Origin: BQWY01 sp046351095
GTDB lineage: Bacteria > Nitrospirota > Nitrospiria > Nitrospirales > Nitrospiraceae
Direction of reading: 5' to 3'
Assembly: GCA_046351095.1 (NCBI GenBank)
Contig: JAXLZC010000002.1
Coordinates: 1-27,952 of the forward strand
Length of the DNA stretch: 27,952 bases
Both the position numbers and the translations under genes were made by a program. Below are positions 1 through 8,272 of the stretch, in pieces (the stretch's first letter is position 1; every line of letters starts with the position of its first letter). The notes beneath the pieces were generated by a model. That model ran no database searches. It was not told where the DNA came from and saw only the letters and a list, made by a program, of their open reading frames with translations.

Positions 1-1382
1 CTGCGGCACAGGCGGCTGCGCAGGCCGCCGCGCAAGAACGGGCAGAGGCGGCACAGCGCGCAACAGCCGAACAGTTGGATAAGCAAGTCGTCGCGGCTCG
101 CGAACTGTCGTGGAAGCAACAGTACGACGAAGCCATCGCGGGCTATCGCGCGGTGTTGGCGCAGGAGCCGACCCACTACGATGCGACACGCGGGTTGGCC
201 GATGTGCTCGGCTGGTCCGGGAAACCCGCCGAAGCCTTGCCCTTGTACGAGCAGGTCTATCGCGAATCCCACGATCCGGAAATTGCGCAACGCATCGCCG
301 CCATGAAAACGGAGATCGAGGCGGGTGCGAAGGTCGAGTCGCAGCGCCGTGCCGATGAGACTGCACAATCAGCTGCTGCCGATCTCGAACAGCAGGTGGT
401 CCGTGCGCGCGAGTTGTCGTGGCAGAAGCAGTACGACGAATCCATCGCGGGCTATCAGGCGGTCCTTGCCAAAGATCCGCAGCATGTCGAGGCCAAACAA
501 GGTCTGGCGGATGTCTACTATTGGACAGGTCGTTACGCCGAAGCGTTGCCGCTGTATCAGGCGGTCTATGCGGAGACCAAGGATCCGGAATTGCCGTCGC
601 GTATTCAGGCGGTGAAGACGGAAATGGCCGTGTCGATTCGGGCGCCGATCCGCCGCGCGAGCGACGGATTGATGATCCCATATCGGGACTATCTCAAGGT
701 CGGCTACGGACACTATACGTATACGAACAAGTTCCCGGACGAACGGAACTTGTTGATCGAAGCGGCGAAACCCATCGGCAACATGACGCTGGTGGGCCGG
801 ATCGAACCGCTCAATCGTTTCGGGCTGCACGACACGCCGCTGTCCGCGGAACTCTATAGCCCGCTCTGGCGCGGCGCTTGGGGATACATCGGCGGGTCGG
901 GTGCGTTCGACGCCAGCTTCGTGCCCGTCTGGTCGTTGGGCAGCGAAGTGTTTCAGAACTTGGGAGTGATCGCCGCGCCGTTGGCCATCTTCGAAGCGTC
1001 CATGGGGTACAAGCGCATGGAGTTCAAGACGGCCGGTATCGACCTGCTGACGCCCGGGCTGACGCTGTTTTTGCCCTGGAACCTCTGGATTACGGAAAAA
1101 ATTTCGTATGTGCCTGCGCAAGGCTCCATCACGCTCTCGTCGCAGTTGACCTGGCGTCCGCAAGAGCGGTGGCAGTTCTGGGCGTCGTACGGGTTCGGGA
1201 CGGCCGGGGAGCGCATTCGTGCGGAGCAGGACTTCGCCCGAATCGGTAGCTCGATTTGGCAGGCCGGCGCGATGTTTCCCATTTCGTCCCGCTTCTCGGG
1301 CGAAGTGTCGGGATATTACGAAGACCGTGGTTTTCTCTACGTCCGCCGCGGGCTGCAATTGAATCTGATTTGGCATTGGTAG
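1..1382 (+). CDS. TPR / YaiO-like outer-membrane beta-barrel protein (5' truncated by window edge)
   Basis: The reading frame is open from base 3 with no start codon, so the N-terminus, presumably with a signal peptide, lies outside the window. The first ~24 visible residues are a run rich in Ala, Gln and Glu, probably a coiled-coil linker. Two TPR-like blocks follow, each opening with ARELSW and containing GLADV and AEALPLY. The last ~230 residues (from about base 680) alternate aromatic and polar strands and end in LIWHW, an aromatic C-terminus typical of outer-membrane barrels. A periplasmic TPR region fused to a C-terminal barrel resembles YaiO-type proteins and, in architecture, the exopolysaccharide exporters PgaA and PelB. 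The deacetylase gene 42 bases downstream supports a role in polysaccharide export. The TPR-barrel architecture is clear; the export role is inferred. Confidence 0.75.
   Translation, partial: AAQAAAQAAAQERAEAAQRATAEQLDKQVVAARELSWKQQYDEAIAGYRAVLAQEPTHYDATRGLADVLGWSGKPAEALPLYEQVYRESHDPEIAQRIAAMKTEIEAGAKVESQRRADETAQSAAADLEQQVVRARELSWQKQYDESIAGYQAVLAKDPQHVEAKQGLADVYYWTGRYAEALPLYQAVYAETKDPELPSRIQAVKTEMAVSIRAPIRRASDGLMIPYRDYLKVGYGHYTYTNKFPDERNLLIEAAKPIGNMTLVGRIEPLNRFGLHDTPLSAELYSPLWRGAWGYIGGSGAFDASFVPVWSLGSEVFQNLGVIAAPLAIFEASMGYKRMEFKTAGIDLLTPGLTLFLPWNLWITEKISYVPAQGSITLSSQLTWRPQERWQFWASYGFGTAGERIRAEQDFARIGSSIWQAGAMFPISSRFSGEVSGYYEDRGFLYVRRGLQLNLIWHW
84..640 (+). repeat. Imperfect 309-bp tandem repeat encoding the TPR blocks
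   Basis: Two in-frame copies with a period of 309 bases (103 codons) start near 84 and 393. Both encode QVV.ARELSW, then QYDE.IAGY, a GLADV segment and AEALPLY. The Ala/Gln/Glu-rich linker upstream of base 84 resembles the end of the first copy, so further copies may precede the window. Confidence 0.7.
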
Positions 1383-1424
1383 TCGCGACGACGTGGTGCT
1401 GATGATGTGTGGAGGTTCGACGAT

Positions 1425-3443
1425 ATGCGTGTGAGTATGGTGACGATCGGGATCGGAGCGGCAGCGGTCGCCTTGGCGGTCGGCCTGTCGATACGGGCTG
1501 GTGTCGTGCACATCCAGTTCGGTGGTTCGGAGAAAACGAGTGCTGCGACGCAACCGACTGCCGCGGTGCCGTCGGCGCCCGCGATCCCGGTGCAGACCGA
1601 TGTGTACGCGGTGCCTGTCGAGCGTGTATTTCGGTTTCCCGGTGTGACCGGTCCGACATCGCAGACGACGGTCGCCTCGGCGCAACCGACAGCGACGACG
1701 ACATACGAAACCGGCGGACAGAGCCGCATGGCGATTTTGTTGACCGATCCGGAGGCCAATTGGCTTGGGCTGGCGCATGGTCTCAAGTCGATCGGTGTGC
1801 CGTTCGTCGTCACGACCGACGCGAAAAAGGCGCTGCAGCATCGCGTCGTCATGGTCTACCCGCTGATCTCCGGCCGCGTTTTGAGCCCGGAGGCGTTGAA
1901 GGCGTTGGCGGCGCATCCGCGCCAAGGTGGGACGCTCATCGCGACGGATATCCTCGGTGGCGGCTTGGAGGAAGTGTTCGGCTTTGCCGAGATGCGTACG
2001 ACGAAAGACCACTATGCGCTGAGGCTGGCGACCGGCTCGCCGCTGCTGACGGACTTCACCGATCCAGCCGAGCAGACGATTCCGCTGGGCAATCGCGAGA
2101 AAGGTATGCAGCCGATCCCGGCGCGTGCCTATCTCGAAACGCGAGAGTCGGCGTTGGCGACGTACGACGATGGGACGACGGCTATTACCCAGCGCTCCTA
2201 CGGCGTCGGCCATGCCTATGCGATCGGGATCGATCTCGGGTATCTGCTGCTGAAGGGACACAACTTGCGCGATGAAGGGATCGCGCGCAGCTACGACAAC
2301 GAGTACGAGCCGGGGAGCGATGTATTTCTGCGACTGCTTGCGAACATGTATCGGCATGGCGAGCCGAACGCGGTGGTGGTGCATCCCGCGCCGTTCAACA
2401 AACAACTGTCTGTGCTGTTGACGCACGATATCGATGCGCAGACATCCATGGCCAACGCGCGGCAGTTCGCCGAATTCGAGCGGAGCCAGGGGATCGTCGG
2501 GACGTATTTTGTGCAGACGAAGTACGTGAAGGATTACAACGACGAGATCTTTTTTAACGACCAGGGTGTGAAGGACATGGCCGCGCTCCACACGTTGGGG
2601 ATGGAGCTGGGCAGCCACACGGTGGCCCACTCGAAGGTGTTGAGCCACTTCCCGCTGGGCACGGGAGCGGAGCGGTATCCGGACTACACGCCCTACGTGA
2701 AAACGCGAAAGAATGCAGCGAACGGGTCGATCTTGGGCGAGCTCCGTGTCAGCAAATTCCTCGTCGAGCGACTGTCGGGCGGTGCACACGTGGAGTCGTT
2801 CCGCCCCGGCGAGCTATCGAATCCGGCGCAGTTGCCGCAGGCGTTGACGGCGACGGGGTATCGCTATAGTTCCTCGGCGACCGCCAACAATTCGCTGACG
2901 CATCTGCCGTATCAGTTGATGGTCGATCACGATGTGCGTACGGAGTCGGAGGTGTTCGAGTTCCCCGTGACGATCGAAGACGAAGCCTTGCCTGAAATGG
3001 GATCGCGTGTGCCGGAGGCCTTGGCGGTGGCGAAAAAGATTTCCCGCTACGGCGGATCGGTGGTGGTGCTCATCCATCCCAATATTCTTGGCCATAAGAT
3101 GGAATTCGAGAAGGCGTTTGTCGGCGCGCTCAAGGGCACGGCCTGGTTCGGTTCGGTGGGACAGTTCGGCGCGTGGTGGAAGGCGCGGAATGCCGCGCAG
3201 GTCGATGTGCGTGCGGATGGTGGGCGACGAGTCGTCTCGATTACAGCGCCCGATCAGATCGACGGTCTGACGCTGCAACTCCCCGCGACGTGGCGCCCAA
3301 GCGGCAAGGGTCTTGATCGTCGTGTGAAATCTTTCGACGGCGGGCGACTGGTCCTGAACGGTGTGAAGGGCGCCGTGGAGTTGACGTTCGAGGTGGCGCC
3401 GGATGCGCCGACGCATCCGAGCTTTACGCCCGCGCAACTTTAG
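1425..3443 (+). CDS. Secreted NodB-type polysaccharide deacetylase with N-terminal GATase-like domain
   Basis: Likely removes acetyl groups from an exported polysaccharide in the periplasm. The ATG at 1425 is chosen because GGAGG (1411-1415) lies 9 bases upstream; a GTG at 1407 in the same frame is less likely. An N-terminal hydrophobic segment (residues ~5-22) acts as signal or anchor. Residues ~100-310 resemble a class-I glutamine-amidotransferase-like fold (AILLTDPEANW, GGTLIATDIL). The carbohydrate esterase family 4 motifs are present: THDID (D335, D337), HTVAH (H398, H402; metal ligands), FRPGEL (R460) and LIHPN (H551). A beta-rich tail follows. The order of domains recalls the deacetylase part of PelA. 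It is probably co-transcribed with the TPR/barrel gene. Its stop overlaps the stop of the convergent RqcH gene. The deacetylase fold is confident; the substrate is unknown. Confidence 0.85.
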   Translation: MRVSMVTIGIGAAAVALAVGLSIRAGVVHIQFGGSEKTSAATQPTAAVPSAPAIPVQTDVYAVPVERVFRFPGVTGPTSQTTVASAQPTATTTYETGGQSRMAILLTDPEANWLGLAHGLKSIGVPFVVTTDAKKALQHRVVMVYPLISGRVLSPEALKALAAHPRQGGTLIATDILGGGLEEVFGFAEMRTTKDHYALRLATGSPLLTDFTDPAEQTIPLGNREKGMQPIPARAYLETRESALATYDDGTTAITQRSYGVGHAYAIGIDLGYLLLKGHNLRDEGIARSYDNEYEPGSDVFLRLLANMYRHGEPNAVVVHPAPFNKQLSVLLTHDIDAQTSMANARQFAEFERSQGIVGTYFVQTKYVKDYNDEIFFNDQGVKDMAALHTLGMELGSHTVAHSKVLSHFPLGTGAERYPDYTPYVKTRKNAANGSILGELRVSKFLVERLSGGAHVESFRPGELSNPAQLPQALTATGYRYSSSATANNSLTHLPYQLMVDHDVRTESEVFEFPVTIEDEALPEMGSRVPEALAVAKKISRYGGSVVVLIHPNILGHKMEFEKAFVGALKGTAWFGSVGQFGAWWKARNAAQVDVRADGGRRVVSITAPDQIDGLTLQLPATWRPSGKGLDRRVKSFDGGRLVLNGVKGAVELTFEVAPDAPTHPSFTPAQL

Positions 3444-4936
3444 TCGTCCGCGCGTTCTCGCTCCGCCGTGCGTTCCTTGATGCGGGTCAATCGCTCGCGA
3501 TCCACCTGTGCGTGGATCGTTCGTTCCTGCGTGACGACCACGGCGCCGGTTGCCTGCCCCTTCGCCTTCTTCACCCACTTCTTCCGCGTGTAAATCACGT
3601 CGCCTTTCCCGCTCTTTTTTAAATCGCTGTAGAGCAGAGCCAAGGTCGCCGCATCGCGCAACGTTTCTTGCGGGACGTCGGCCCCCTTCGGCAGCCGCAC
3701 AACCACATGCGACCCGGGCACGCCACGCGCGTGCAACCAGAGGTCCTCACTGTTGGCGAAGCGGTGCGTCAGATCTTCGTTTTCCCTCGCATTACGCCCG
3801 ACGTAAATCGGCAAACCATCGTGCGAATGAAAGCGACGGAACGGGCCTTTTCGTTCCGCTGGTGCCTGGCCTTGTCGTTTCGGTGCCTGTGTGCGCGTTC
3901 CGCCGCGAACCGTGTGCGACGTGGGTGAAGTGGGCGGCGTCCAGATGCCGGCTTCGAGGCGGTGCCATTCCTCTTGCGCGCGGGACAGCGCCTCGCGCGC
4001 CGCGGCCAATCGAGGGGTGATGAGCCGCTGCGCCGTGAGAAATTTTCTGTGCTTCTGGAAATAGTCGTCCATGTTCGCCTGCGGCGACTTAGCGGGATCG
4101 AGCGGGAGCGTCAACGTCGGGAGCGCCTCGTCGAAATAGTCGACGACCTCTGTTTCGCTTGCGCCTTTTGTCATGGCGCCGAGGTTTGCTTTGAGGAGTT
4201 CGCCGTATCGCGCGTACCCTTCGTAGCGTTGCGCTTTTTCAAGGTCGGCGCTCAGGCCGTCGATGCGACGCAGGAGTTGTTTCATCTCGCGACGCAGCAC
4301 CGTGCGACGCTGCTGTTGCGCGGCCGCCGCGATGGCTTCGATCTCGCGGCTCCCGTATGTCTCCTCAATAACGGCCGACAAGGGAAAGGGCTGCTCCGCC
4401 GTCGGTTCCTGTGCGGACGTGAGACGAGACCGGTGGTGGACGGGCGGCCGTGTTGGAGGTCCGGCTGGTCGCGGGCGATCCAGCGGCTTCCGGAGTCGGT
4501 CCGCTGCCGGGCGTAGGGCGCCGATGACGATCCGTTGCTCATCGACCAACACGATGTTCGCGGCCCGACCGAAGAGTTCCGCGACCAATCCATATCGGTG
4601 GTCACCGCTGACGAACGTCCATTCGACGATCCGGTCTTCGTTCAACTGCTGAAGGTCCGCGACGTAGGCGCCTTGAAGACGTGCGCGAAGCAATTGGCAG
4701 AAGGCCGGCGGTGTTGGCGGATTCGGCAAGCGTGCTGTCTGGACATGCAGGCGCGCCGTCTCCGGTTGGACCGAGAGCAGGACAGGGACGGTCCGTCCCG
4801 GTGTGCGGACCTCGATCATAAGGCTCGTCTCCGTGGGCTGGGCGACCTTCTGGACCCGCCCGCCGAGCAGGGATGGACGAATTTCGGCGAGGACTGCGCA
4901 AATTTCCGCTGTCGACAACGACACGGCACCACCCAT
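3440..4936 (-). CDS. rqcH: RqcH / NFACT-family ribosome quality control protein
   Basis: NFACT proteins bind stalled 50S-peptidyl-tRNA complexes and recruit tRNA-Ala to add alanine tails that mark nascent chains for degradation. Visible features are the N-terminal NFACT domain (LLGGRVQKVAQP, FCQLLRARL), the tRNA-contacting Asp-Arg pair in NEDRIVEW, a central helical region with helix-hairpin-helix and coiled coil (~190-330), and a C-terminal NFACT-R domain with DLWLHARGVPGSHVVVRL. The length (498) is somewhat shorter than the ~570 of Bacillus RqcH. No Shine-Dalgarno precedes the ATG at 4936. An in-frame GTG at 4924, four codons in, would place the Asp-Arg pair at 97/98, the numbering I recall for Bacillus subtilis RqcH, and may be the true start. 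The 3' end overlaps the convergent deacetylase gene by 4 bases. Confidence 0.9.
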   Translation of the reverse strand: MGGAVSLSTAEICAVLAEIRPSLLGGRVQKVAQPTETSLMIEVRTPGRTVPVLLSVQPETARLHVQTARLPNPPTPPAFCQLLRARLQGAYVADLQQLNEDRIVEWTFVSGDHRYGLVAELFGRAANIVLVDEQRIVIGALRPAADRLRKPLDRPRPAGPPTRPPVHHRSRLTSAQEPTAEQPFPLSAVIEETYGSREIEAIAAAAQQQRRTVLRREMKQLLRRIDGLSADLEKAQRYEGYARYGELLKANLGAMTKGASETEVVDYFDEALPTLTLPLDPAKSPQANMDDYFQKHRKFLTAQRLITPRLAAAREALSRAQEEWHRLEAGIWTPPTSPTSHTVRGGTRTQAPKRQGQAPAERKGPFRRFHSHDGLPIYVGRNARENEDLTHRFANSEDLWLHARGVPGSHVVVRLPKGADVPQETLRDAATLALLYSDLKKSGKGDVIYTRKKWVKKAKGQATGAVVVTQERTIHAQVDRERLTRIKERTAERERADD

Positions 4937-5210
4937 TCGAAGGGGGAAAATACGAGGAAAACCAAACCCTTAGGGGGTTGGTCTGATTGCGCTTTTAGGC
5001 TGGTCCCCGGCCCCTCGCTAACTGCGCAGATTGTAACGAGTTTTGCCGGTCAGGCAAAGCGTCGATTCTTCTCGGTTCTCCCGCGTTGTGTTGGCACTCC
5101 GGTTGCGTAGTGGTCTCCCAAGAACACGTCGGATGGCGCGGCCCTGGCGGGCATGGCCGATCGACGGACAACCCCGCCGCTCCAGCGCGGGACTCAAACG
5201 GAGGTGCCCG

Positions 5211-5456
5211 ATGAAGTGCTCTCGCTGCAAGGGAACCATGGTGCACGATCACCTGTTGGATATCAAAGAAACGATGGGGCCCATGTGGATTCATGGGTGG
5301 CGCTGCGTGGCCTGCGGTAACATCGTGGACCCCGTGATCGAAAAACACCGCTCGGAACGGCGCATGGTGAAGCCGACCTACGTGCCGGTGACCGTCGGGG
5401 CGGATGCCGATGCCGACGACGAGGAGCTGCCGGATTACCCGCCGCTCGCGGCCTAG
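5211..5456 (+). CDS. Small zinc-ribbon protein (81 aa), function unknown
   Basis: The start at 5211 is set by GGAGGTG (5200-5206) four bases upstream; a longer in-frame reading from 5043 has no support. Two CxxC knuckles (C3/C6 and C32/C35) flank a short segment containing MWIHGWRC, forming a typical zinc ribbon of about 40 residues. The tail is acidic (DADADDEELPD) and ends in PPLAA. Possible roles include nucleic-acid binding or protein interaction; nothing in the sequence decides. A strong hairpin lies just after the stop, so the gene appears to be its own transcription unit, divergent from the RqcH gene. The 274-bp gap upstream holds a short inverted repeat (TTTGCC/GGCAAA, 5042-5058), but I see no convincing promoter there. 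Confidence 0.75.
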   Translation: MKCSRCKGTMVHDHLLDIKETMGPMWIHGWRCVACGNIVDPVIEKHRSERRMVKPTYVPVTVGADADADDEELPDYPPLAA

Positions 5457-5466
5457 TGCGGGCGAA

Positions 5467-5494
5467 CCCGGCGGAGGGTGTCTACTCCGCCGGG
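5467..5494 (+). terminator. Perfect 10-bp hairpin after the zinc-ribbon gene
   Basis: CCCGGCGGAG (5467-5476) pairs exactly with CTCCGCCGGG (5485-5494) across an 8-base loop, starting 10 bases after the stop codon. The following bases are TGTGTGG rather than a T-run, so it may be a weak intrinsic terminator or an RNA-stabilising hairpin. Confidence 0.55.
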
Positions 5495-5534
5495 TGTGTG
5501 GCGGGTGGGTCTGTGAGCGCGTCTCGATCTGCGT

Positions 5535-5584
5535 ACTCGACTCGATTGTACGAGGCCTCGAGGTTCTACGTATTCGAGTCGAGT
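5535..5584. promoter_or_regulatory. Large inverted repeat with a nested palindrome, candidate operator
   Basis: ACTCGACTCGA (5535-5545) and TCGAGTCGAGT (5574-5584) are perfect 11-bp inverted copies. A 10-bp palindrome, CGAGGCCTCG, lies between them at 5551-5560. Each arm is itself a tandem ACTCG/CGAGT repeat. The right arm overlaps the -35 position expected for the extended -10 element at 5592-5600, so a protein bound here could control the downstream HExxH gene. A cruciform or RNA-hairpin role is also possible. Confidence 0.45.
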
Positions 5585-5591
5585 GCGTGCC

Positions 5592-5600
5592 TGGTAGAAT
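5592..5600 (+). promoter_or_regulatory. Candidate extended -10 promoter for the HExxH gene
   Basis: TGG followed directly by TAGAAT fits an extended -10 (TGnTATAAT, 5 of 6 in the hexamer), about 100 bases before the GTG start. No good -35 is visible. An alternative is TTGCCT (5630-5635), a 17-bp spacer, then TAGAGT (5653-5658). Confidence 0.35.
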
Positions 5601-5702
5601 ACAGATCTGTCGTCGGTGCTGCCTCGCGGTTGCCTCGTATCATCCCCTCAGGTAGAGTGCCTCCCAGTTGTATTCGTACGTTCCCCTGTGAATTGACCGC
5701 CC

Positions 5703-7247
5703 GTGCCCCACTCTCTACTCGATTCCGCTCCACTTCGTACGCTTCAGCGAGAGTTTCGCGCGTCGATGCGCGCGTTGCTCCTGAGCTTGTGCGATGACCT
5801 CGCCGTTGCCAACGATCCGGTGCCGAGCGGACTTTGTCGTACGATCGCACAGCGCCTCGAGCTTCGCGACTTCGACCATTGGAAAGTCGTCGGGTGGATC
5901 GAAGGGCTCAACGACTTCGTGTACTTTTTGGATGTGCGGACGCAATTCGTGCGCGAACGAGACCGACAGGGATTTGCCGAACAACTGCTCGCCGATGCGC
6001 AGGAGAAGTTCTACGAGAATAGTTATCTGGACGATTTGTTTCCGGTGCGTCGCCCAGAACCGGCGCGGTTGACGAAACGGCTGGCGAACTTGTGTGCGCG
6101 TCTTGCCGAAGAGCTCACACAGGAAGCGTTGTTTTTGGTGCCGGAGGCGGCTTGCGCGTGGCTCCACGAGAGCGGGCGGCGGCGTTGGTCCTGCTCGGGA
6201 ACGCTCGCGGCGCAACTGGAGCGAGCCGAGTTGGCCGGGACAATTCCCGTGGGATTGGACGGTGCGTATCTCGCTGCGCCGCCGTGGTTCCGACGAGCAT
6301 TGCAGCGGTCCGACTCGCGCGTCTCGTTTGTTGTGTCGCCTCGTGCGGTGCACATACAGGCCGGTAAGGAAACGACACGGTTGTTTACGGCCGATGCGGC
6401 GACTCCATGGGAATGGACGTTGACGCCGCCAAGATATTTGATTGCGCCGAATGCGCAGTGGCCGCGCGGACTCACGCTCGGTCCCACACTGCGGTATGAC
6501 CGACAGCGGATCGCACGTACCGTTCATCGTTCTTCACCCGAGCTGATGGTGCAGTTGCAACGCGCGCTCGCGTCACTTGCGCAGGCCTGGCCGCAGGGTT
6601 TCGAATTATTGGCCACGCTGACGTCACGTATCGTGCCGTTGCACGCGCGGGGCGTGGTGAGCTTCAGCTATCGCCACCGACCGGGGATTTCGTACATCAA
6701 TCTGTTCGAGCGACAGGGGCTCGATACGATCGACGATCTCATCCACGAGAATAGTCACCACCATCTCAATCTATTGCTGCGCAAGCATGTCATGTACGGA
6801 GGCGACGGCAACCAAGAGATCTTTTATTCCCCGTGGCGACGGAGCTTGCGGCCGTTGCGCGGCATTCTGCATGCGACGTTTACGTTCACGATGGGCGCAT
6901 TGCTGTTCGAGCGATTGGCGGAATGGGGACGGTCAAAGCGGAGTGCGTGGCGCAATGCGGGACTCACGTCGCGAGATGTGCAGCGTGCGCACTTTCGATG
7001 TTTGGAAGAAACGGAATCGGTCAGGTATTCACTGCAGGATCTTGCCTATGCCGATCGCGAGTGCGGCTGGATTCCCGCTGCCGGCCGACGACTCGTACGG
7101 CAACTCGCCGAGGAAATGGCCGCAGTTCAGTCCGCTGCCTCACGATTCCCGCGCGTCATCGCCGGTACCTCGTTTGCCCGCGCCTTCGCGGCCCACCGCA
7201 AAGAGCTCCACACCGCCCGCCACACCTACGGTCCGATGGAGTTGTAG
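5703..7247 (+). CDS. HExxH motif-containing putative peptide beta-hydroxylase
   Basis: This resembles the family annotated as HEXXH motif-containing putative peptide modification protein, some members of which are described as alpha-ketoglutarate-dependent peptide beta-hydroxylases in ribosomal peptide clusters. The motif is HENSH at residues 348-352, preceded by DTIDDLI and followed by HHLNLLL; downstream PWRRSLRPLRG is characteristic of the family. The length (514) suits a full protein with a poorly conserved N-terminal half. The GTG start at 5703 has no clear Shine-Dalgarno; an ATG at 5766 is an alternative. There is no radical SAM, lanthionine or transporter gene nearby and no obvious precursor peptide, so the enzyme is an orphan here. 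The family call is fairly firm; substrate and reaction are inferred from the family. Confidence 0.75.
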   Translation: MPHSLLDSAPLRTLQREFRASMRALLLSLCDDLAVANDPVPSGLCRTIAQRLELRDFDHWKVVGWIEGLNDFVYFLDVRTQFVRERDRQGFAEQLLADAQEKFYENSYLDDLFPVRRPEPARLTKRLANLCARLAEELTQEALFLVPEAACAWLHESGRRRWSCSGTLAAQLERAELAGTIPVGLDGAYLAAPPWFRRALQRSDSRVSFVVSPRAVHIQAGKETTRLFTADAATPWEWTLTPPRYLIAPNAQWPRGLTLGPTLRYDRQRIARTVHRSSPELMVQLQRALASLAQAWPQGFELLATLTSRIVPLHARGVVSFSYRHRPGISYINLFERQGLDTIDDLIHENSHHHLNLLLRKHVMYGGDGNQEIFYSPWRRSLRPLRGILHATFTFTMGALLFERLAEWGRSKRSAWRNAGLTSRDVQRAHFRCLEETESVRYSLQDLAYADRECGWIPAAGRRLVRQLAEEMAAVQSAASRFPRVIAGTSFARAFAAHRKELHTARHTYGPMEL

Positions 7248-7351
7248 AGTAGCGCGAGCAATGTGTGTACTAAGCAAAGCGAAACGCGTGGGGTGAGCGT
7301 TTTCTAGGCGACGACGAACGAGCGGCAAGCCGTGACGATCTGCTTCTCAAT

Positions 7352-8272
7352 ATGGCGGATCACGTGAGGTGCTGCACGGCCTACATCTACGACAGCTTTG
7401 GGCGCCGGACGACGAAGACGATCAATGGCGTCACCACCAAGTATTTCCATGATGGCCTGAACGTCGTGCAGGAGCAGAACGGCACCGGCGGGATCACCGC
7501 CAATGTCCTCACCGGCCTGGGGATCGATGAGATCCTGACGCGGACGGACAGTGTCGGTGCGCGGGGCTTTCTCAGCGATGCGCTGGGCACGACCATTGCC
7601 CTGGTCGACAACGCGGGTATTGTGCAGACGGAATATAAGTATGAGCCGTACGGCTCGGTGAATCGTACGGGGCAGGCGAGTCAAAATGCGTTTACATACA
7701 CGGGCCGAGAAGATGACGGAACCGGGCTCTACTACTACCGGGCACGCTACTACCATCCGCGGCTGCAGCGGTTTATCAGCGAAGATCCGATTGGGTTCGG
7801 TGGAGGAGAAGCTAATCTTTACGCATATGCAGGCCAAAATTCCACGAGATGGAGCGATCCGTATGGTCTTGCAAAATGCACGTACTCCATTGGGTCGCAC
7901 ACTCTTCGATGCACCGCTGATTCAGGGCAGTCTCAAGAGGTAGGTCCAAGCGGAATATTTTCTGGATTAGGCGAATGCCGAAACAATGTTCAGTGTGCCG
8001 CTGAGCGCGATCGGGGTCCCACGCCACCTGGTGTGTATGAGATGGTGCCCACTGATAAGTACGGCGGCTCATATTGGCTAAAGGAAGGGTGGTTCTCACG
8101 ACAACTTTGCAAGATGGGGTTTGGTCGTTGTGAATTCTTTCTCCATGCTGGAATGTTTTCGAGGGGTTGTATTACTGCAGACAAAACAGATCCTATTGCA
8201 ACTAGCCAATATGGTGATTTGAAACAATTATTATCGCGAGATCCATCGAATGTCCTTGAGGTGACTCCTTGA
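7352..8272 (+). CDS. Rhs core fragment with C-terminal L,D-transpeptidase-like (DUF2778/Tlde1) toxin tip
   Basis: This is the end of an Rhs protein without its N-terminal delivery domains; Rhs homology starts near 7388. The core carries YDSFGRR, YYYRARYYHPRLQRF and SEDPIGFGG, ending at DPYGL (169-173), the usual autocleavage boundary with its Asp residues intact. Residues 174-306 form a different domain with PPGVYEM and FFLHAGMFSRGCI. The His265...Ser-Arg-Gly-Cys273 pattern matches the catalytic His/Cys of L,D-transpeptidase-fold Tlde1 effectors, which attack peptidoglycan precursors in the periplasm. The tip is visibly AT-richer than its surroundings, a sign of transfer. There is no Shine-Dalgarno at 7352, so independent expression is doubtful. 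It overlaps the next gene by TTGA (8269-8272). The Rhs assignment is strong; the toxin class is moderately supported. Confidence 0.75.
   Translation: MADHVRCCTAYIYDSFGRRTTKTINGVTTKYFHDGLNVVQEQNGTGGITANVLTGLGIDEILTRTDSVGARGFLSDALGTTIALVDNAGIVQTEYKYEPYGSVNRTGQASQNAFTYTGREDDGTGLYYYRARYYHPRLQRFISEDPIGFGGGEANLYAYAGQNSTRWSDPYGLAKCTYSIGSHTLRCTADSGQSQEVGPSGIFSGLGECRNNVQCAAERDRGPTPPGVYEMVPTDKYGGSYWLKEGWFSRQLCKMGFGRCEFFLHAGMFSRGCITADKTDPIATSQYGDLKQLLSRDPSNVLEVTP
7388..7803 (+). repeat. Rhs core direct repeat, copy 1 (416 bp)
   Basis: This segment aligns without gaps to 9213-9628, at about 90% identity by eye, from TACGACAGCTTTGGGCGCCG to the codons for GFGG. Identity ends abruptly at the start of each variable tip, the pattern expected when Rhs tips are swapped by homologous recombination. 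Confidence 0.85.

Noticed and set aside
369..2789. 806-residue minus-strand open frame across the TPR and deacetylase genes
   Set aside because: It is the same codon-bias shadow effect; it spans two unrelated plus-strand genes and carries no recognisable domain.
4961..4983. Terminator-like hairpin between the RqcH and zinc-ribbon genes
   Set aside because: CCAA/TTGG with CCC/GGG contains a mismatch, has no T-run and does not follow any gene end; the flanking genes are divergent.
5043..5210. Longer N-terminus for the zinc-ribbon protein
   Set aside because: The extra residues are Arg-rich and without pattern, while an ideal GGAGGTG sits just before the ATG at 5211.
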